From Gleimia coleocanis DSM 15436 (GTDB lineage Bacteria > Actinomycetota > Actinomycetes > Actinomycetales > Actinomycetaceae): a DNA stretch of 64,000 bases. Position numbers and translations under genes: made by a program. The stretch is from NCBI RefSeq assembly GCF_000159015.1, contig NZ_DS999543.1, positions 479,989-543,988 of the forward strand. Reading direction: 5' to 3'. The notes under the pieces were generated by a model that saw nothing but the letters and a program-made list of their open reading frames with translations, was not told the DNA's origin and made no database searches. Shown piece by piece: positions 60,525-64,000 of this stretch. Within the stretch, counting starts at the first letter, position 1. Each line of letters opens with the position of its first letter.

Positions 60525-62545
60525 TGATAATGACTTCAGAACCTCTACTATCGATTCGAGACCTGCACGTCTCAATCCCACGCCGTAAAGGCAAAGTAAC
60601 TCCACTCAACGGTGTAAACCTAGACGTCTACGCAGGGCAAACCCTGGGTATCGTTGGCGAATCCGGCTCAGGCAAAACCATGACTGCACTTGCGGTTATG
60701 GGGCTGCTACCAGGCAATGGCTTTGTAGAATCCGGCGATATCTACTTCGACGGGACTAACCTAGTTAAAGCCAAGCCAGCTGATGTACGTCGCCTGCGCG
60801 GTACCGAAATGGGGATGATCTTCCAAGACCCAATGACCTCGTTAAACCCAACGATGACCATTGGTGCTCAAATCGGAGAATCCCTGCTCGTACACAAAGG
60901 CTACTCCAAAAAAGACGCCAAAATGGCCGCCATTGACATCATGCGTCGCGTCGGCATGCCACGTGCAGAAAAAATCGCTGACGACTACCCACACCAATTA
61001 TCAGGCGGTATGCGTCAACGCGCCATGATCGCAATGGCACTGGTCTGTCATCCAAAGTTACTAATCGCGGATGAACCAACCACCGCGCTAGACGTTACTA
61101 CTCAGATGCAGATTCTGGATTTGCTAGATGAACTAAAGGAAGAATTCGGTTCTGCTGTCATCCTAGTAACCCACGACCTGGCGGTAGTTTCTGGACGTGC
61201 AGACACCGTGGCAGTTATGTACGCCGGTCAAGTCATGGAACAGGCGCCCTCGAAAGAATTCTTCGCCTCTCCAGACCACCAGTACACGCGTGCACTACTA
61301 GCAGCGCTACCAGAACGCGCAACCCATTCAAACGTGCGTTTGTACTCCATCCCCGGTAACCCACCATCCTTAACAGAACCAATAGTTGGCTGTCCATTCG
61401 CACCACGCTGTGCGTTCGCTACAGACCAATGTCGTACCCAAACACCAACCTTGGTCGGTGAAAGCCACAAGGTAGCGTGCTTCCACCCCGGTGGAGAAAT
61501 GCTACAAGTAGAAAACTTCACTCAAGATGTGGTTTCTACGGCTGACCAGCCAGTTATCTTGGAAGTAGAAAACGTTTCCAAGAACTTTGAAGCTAAAGGT
61601 GGCGGGATTTTCCGTCGCACCGTTGGAACCGTATCCGCGGTGAAAGAAGTCAGCTTTGAAGTTAAACGAGGTGAAACCTTTGGTCTGGTAGGCGAATCTG
61701 GCTGTGGTAAATCTACACTCGGACGAATCATCGCCGGTCTAGACGATGCTTCAGGTGGCGAAATCGTTATTAACGGAACGAACCTTGCTAGCCTCACCGG
61801 CAATGACCGCATTAAGTTCCACCGCACAGTGCAAATGATGTTCCAGGACTCAGCTGCTGCTATGGATCCACGTATGCGCGTTGATGAAATCATCTCAGAA
61901 CCGCTAGCGATTCAAAAGATGGGCAACCGTCGTGAACGTGCAGAACGCACCGAAGAACTAGTTGAGAAAATTGGGCTTCCAGAAAACGCACTGGAACGAT
62001 ATCCGCATGAATTCTCAGGTGGACAGCTCCAGCGGATTGGCCTGGCACGTTCCTTAGCGTTGAGTCCAGACGTAATCGTCTGTGATGAACCAGTTTCCGC
62101 ACTGGACGTTTCCGTTCAGGCACAGGTACTTAACCAGATGCGAGACCTGCAGAATCAGTACGGTTTATCCTACTTATTTATCAGTCACGACCTTGCAGTT
62201 GTGCGGTACATGTCGGATCGTATTGGCGTTATGTATTTGGGGACATTGGTTGAGACAGGCGATGCCGATGACGTCACTGAACGTTCTTTACACCCATATA
62301 CTCGTGGTTTAATCGATGCGGTTCCTCGTATTGATGAGCGAGAGCTGGGACGCGAACGATTCAAAATCGAAGGCGAATTACCTTCGGCAATCAACCCGCC
62401 AAGCGGGTGCCGTTTCCGCACCAGATGTCCTTTTGCACAGCAAATTTGTGCGGAACAAGTTCCAGTTTTGGAAGAGAAAGGCACAGTTGGAAGCAACGGT
62501 CACGCGCATAAAGTTGCGTGCCACTTCCCGCTAATCGAAAAATAA
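60524..62545 (+). CDS. Fused Dpp-type ABC ATPase (DppD-DppF in one chain)
   Basis: A 673-aa protein with two complete nucleotide-binding domains. The first has Walker A GESGSGKT, Q-loop, signature LSGGMRQRAMIA and Walker B LLIADEPTTALD, then an oligopeptide-type C-terminal motif with cysteines (CPFAPRCAFATDQC). The second has GESGCGKST, signature FSGGQLQRIGLA, Walker B VIVCDEPVSALD and a second cysteine motif (CRFRTRCPFAQQIC). The separate DppD and DppF subunits of most bacteria are thus joined. Starts at 60524 or 60530 are both possible. Confidence 0.94.
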   Translation: MIMTSEPLLSIRDLHVSIPRRKGKVTPLNGVNLDVYAGQTLGIVGESGSGKTMTALAVMGLLPGNGFVESGDIYFDGTNLVKAKPADVRRLRGTEMGMIFQDPMTSLNPTMTIGAQIGESLLVHKGYSKKDAKMAAIDIMRRVGMPRAEKIADDYPHQLSGGMRQRAMIAMALVCHPKLLIADEPTTALDVTTQMQILDLLDELKEEFGSAVILVTHDLAVVSGRADTVAVMYAGQVMEQAPSKEFFASPDHQYTRALLAALPERATHSNVRLYSIPGNPPSLTEPIVGCPFAPRCAFATDQCRTQTPTLVGESHKVACFHPGGEMLQVENFTQDVVSTADQPVILEVENVSKNFEAKGGGIFRRTVGTVSAVKEVSFEVKRGETFGLVGESGCGKSTLGRIIAGLDDASGGEIVINGTNLASLTGNDRIKFHRTVQMMFQDSAAAMDPRMRVDEIISEPLAIQKMGNRRERAERTEELVEKIGLPENALERYPHEFSGGQLQRIGLARSLALSPDVIVCDEPVSALDVSVQAQVLNQMRDLQNQYGLSYLFISHDLAVVRYMSDRIGVMYLGTLVETGDADDVTERSLHPYTRGLIDAVPRIDERELGRERFKIEGELPSAINPPSGCRFRTRCPFAQQICAEQVPVLEEKGTVGSNGHAHKVACHFPLIEK

Positions 62546-62552
62546 TAATTAG

Positions 62553-62589
62553 TTAAGGTGGATGCATCAGATTGGTGCATCCACCTTAA
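62553..62589 (+). terminator. Hairpin between the ABC ATPase and cutC genes
   Basis: TTAAGGTGGATGCA pairs with TGCATCCACCTTAA (14 bp, 9-nt loop), followed by TTT. A partial terminator before cutC. Confidence 0.75.
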
Positions 62590-62603
62590 TTTATGAAAGG
62601 CTC

Positions 62604-63314
62604 ATGATGACAGTAATTGAAGTATGCGTTGAGGACCTAGCTGGAATTCAAGCAGCTTACGAGGGGGGAGCGGACCGCGTAGAGCTATGTGTGAATCTTG
62701 AGGTCGGTGGGCTAACTGCTCCAGATCAGTTAATTTTTGATGCGATTGAAATGATTTCGGGGTTTGAGCGTGAGTTTTCGTTGCGTTTATTAATTCGTGA
62801 ATACTATGAAAGCTTCATTCATAATAGTGAACAACAGCGGGATTTAGTAATTTCAGTAGCTCGCTTGCGTAAACTTTTAGAGAAGAAAACAACCTTCCCA
62901 ATTGGTTTCGTGGTGGGAGCTTTAGATGCTGACGGAACGGTTCCTGAAAAGTTCTTAGACGAAATGGTTACTGCAGTAGATGGTTGGTCAGTAGTATTCC
63001 ATCGTGGTATCGATGCTAGTTCGGCGCGTAATGATGGCTTAGCGAAGCTAGTTGCACATGGTTTTACTGGCGTGCTTACTACCGGTGGTGATGAGAGCGT
63101 CGCTGATGTTGTCCAGTTAGCTGATGACATTTTGCAGCATGGTTCAACTTTACAAATTATTGCTTCTGGTGGGGTACGTGCGCATAATGCTGCTGGTATC
63201 TTACGTGAATCAGGGGCACCTGAAATTCATTTCCGTGCGCCTTACGAGGACGGCAGGCCGGGCACTGACCCAGAGCGCGTTGCACAAATCGTTAAAGTTA
63301 TTCGAGAGGCCTGA
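62604..63314 (+). CDS. cutC: CutC-family protein
   Basis: A 236-aa TIM-barrel protein of the CutC family. VCVEDLAGIQAAYEGGADRVELCVNLEVGGLTAP is the signature region, then the RLLIREYYESFIHN block, FVVGALDADGTVPE, VVFHRGIDAS, VLTTGGDESVAD and IIASGGVRAHNAA. ATG 62604 or 62607 follows GAAAGG. CutC was named for copper tolerance in E. coli, but that role is disputed. Its position here downstream of a glycopeptide-type transporter suggests a catabolic role for this member (inference). Confidence 0.9.
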   Translation: MMTVIEVCVEDLAGIQAAYEGGADRVELCVNLEVGGLTAPDQLIFDAIEMISGFEREFSLRLLIREYYESFIHNSEQQRDLVISVARLRKLLEKKTTFPIGFVVGALDADGTVPEKFLDEMVTAVDGWSVVFHRGIDASSARNDGLAKLVAHGFTGVLTTGGDESVADVVQLADDILQHGSTLQIIASGGVRAHNAAGILRESGAPEIHFRAPYEDGRPGTDPERVAQIVKVIREA

Positions 63315-63344
63315 TAGGCGTAACGCAGGTTTTATTTATTAAAT

Positions 63345-63382
63345 GTTTGGGGCGGTTAAGCAAGTGCTTAACCGCCCCAAAC
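63345..63382. terminator. Bidirectional terminator between cutC and the surface-protein gene
   Basis: An 18-bp perfect stem (GTTTGGGGCGGTTAAGCA and its complement) with a minimal loop, between convergent genes, A/T-rich on both sides. Confidence 0.9.
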
Positions 63383-63395
63383 TAATGTTTAAGGA

Positions 63396-64000
63396 CTATG
63401 CCTTACGGCGTTTCAGCGATAGTGCCAGAACACCAGCTGCTCCCATAATACCTGCGAAGGTAAGGAGGGAGGTTGCGTCAGTACCAGTCTTTGGTAGTTC
63501 ACGCTTTGGTTTCTGCAGTACAGGTGGTACAGGCTTAGCCTTGTACTCCCATGCACCTGGGAATACTACGTCCTGCTTGGCTGCAGGAACCATGTCCTGA
63601 TCCCAAGCAACGAAGTACCAGGTGCCTTCCGCAGTCACTAGGGAACGCTGAGCTTCCGGAAGATCGCCAACCTTTACGTCTTCACCGTAGAGGAAGGTGA
63701 ATGCTTCTGGTAGACGCTCAGAAAGTTCCTTTGGCAACTCTTTATCAGCTACCTTGGAATAGAACTCGTGAGTAGCATTTAGGCGGAGTTTCCAAGTACC
63801 TACGAAGTGGTGATCCTTAGTAATGCCGTTTACTGCAGTAGTATCAGCATTCCAAGCTGTGAAGAACCAAACACCGTCTTCGTTTTCAAATTCTTCAAAA
63901 GTATCCTCAACTGCTGGAACGTCAGTACCGTGTAGGTTGTCATTCTTTGCAGCTGGGGTTAGATCCTTAACTTCAGCAGGTAGTGCTTTATCATCATACG
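63396..64000 (-). CDS. LPXTG surface protein with SHIRT-like repeats, N-terminus outside window
   Basis: The frame is open from the window edge to the stop at 63396. The C-terminus is a classical sortase signal: LPKTGTDATS, a hydrophobic segment (LLTFAGIMGAAGVLALSL) and KRRKA. Before it are at least two related modules of ~80 residues (KALPAEVKDLTP...GVWFFTAWNAD...FVGTWKLRL and KELPKELSERLP...GTWYFVAWDQD...FPGAWEYK) resembling SHIRT domains, beta-rich stalk repeats of Gram-positive adhesins. The ligand-binding part lies beyond the window. It would be covalently linked to peptidoglycan by a housekeeping sortase. Confidence 0.9.
   Translation of the reverse strand, partial: YDDKALPAEVKDLTPAAKNDNLHGTDVPAVEDTFEEFENEDGVWFFTAWNADTTAVNGITKDHHFVGTWKLRLNATHEFYSKVADKELPKELSERLPEAFTFLYGEDVKVGDLPEAQRSLVTAEGTWYFVAWDQDMVPAAKQDVVFPGAWEYKAKPVPPVLQKPKRELPKTGTDATSLLTFAGIMGAAGVLALSLKRRKA

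Overview
The window is a piece of an actinobacterial chromosome of moderate G+C. It is probably a member of the Actinomycetaceae (Gleimia- or Actinomyces-like), but I cannot name the species. The evidence is a CYTH protein, an ANTAR response regulator of PdtaR type, class I fumarase, a mutasome cassette with actinobacterial SOS boxes (TCGAAC-N4-GTTCGA), the gene orders recB-trmI and trpC-lgt-pyk, and an LPKTG surface protein.

Layout. 1-6.2 kb: 2-oxoacid dehydrogenase E2 (cut by the window edge) and lipoamide dehydrogenase, leucyl aminopeptidase, TrmL and a PEBP-family protein. 6.3-15.3 kb: an SOS mutagenesis cassette (imuA', imuB, dnaE2) in ruins, with intact thymidine kinase and a large SNF2 helicase between its halves. 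Both halves keep an SOS box. 15.3-22.6 kb: CYTH protein, two small unknown ORFs around an inverted-repeat element, tRNA-Leu(GAG), MarR, HAD phosphatase, a DsbA-like oxidoreductase, a MazG-like pyrophosphohydrolase and an M3 peptidase. 22.6-34 kb: aldo/keto reductase, uppP, RecB-like nuclease, trmI, an FKBP-like membrane protein, an orphan trpC lacking catalytic residues, lgt, pyk, a structured leader with a 67-aa ORF, and class I fumarase. 34.1-39.6 kb: an operon of two YbjN-like proteins, a divergent HSP90 and an 878-aa TPR-type protein. 40.3-46.1 kb: a small integrative element in the 3' end of a tRNA gene with CAA anticodon (integrase, excisionase-like HTH, primase-helicase, candidate origin, no transfer or capsid genes), with remnants of earlier insertions. 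46.2-52.5 kb: pdtaR, thioesterase, polA, rpsA, coaE. 52.4-63.3 kb: a probable glycoconjugate/peptide utilisation locus (MlrC-like M81 protein, GH29 fucosidase and ROK regulator, divergent from a Dpp/Opp-type ABC transporter and CutC). 63.4-64 kb: C-terminus of a sortase-anchored protein.

The points I find most worth following are the HSP90-TPR-YbjN operon as a possible undescribed chaperone system; the decayed mutasome with intact SOS operators; an octamer, CGAGGGCG, that I count 17 times in 64 kb on both strands; a two-copy dispersed inverted-repeat element; the accretion of integrative elements at one tRNA; and the degenerate orphan TrpC. All motif counts and alignments were made by eye.
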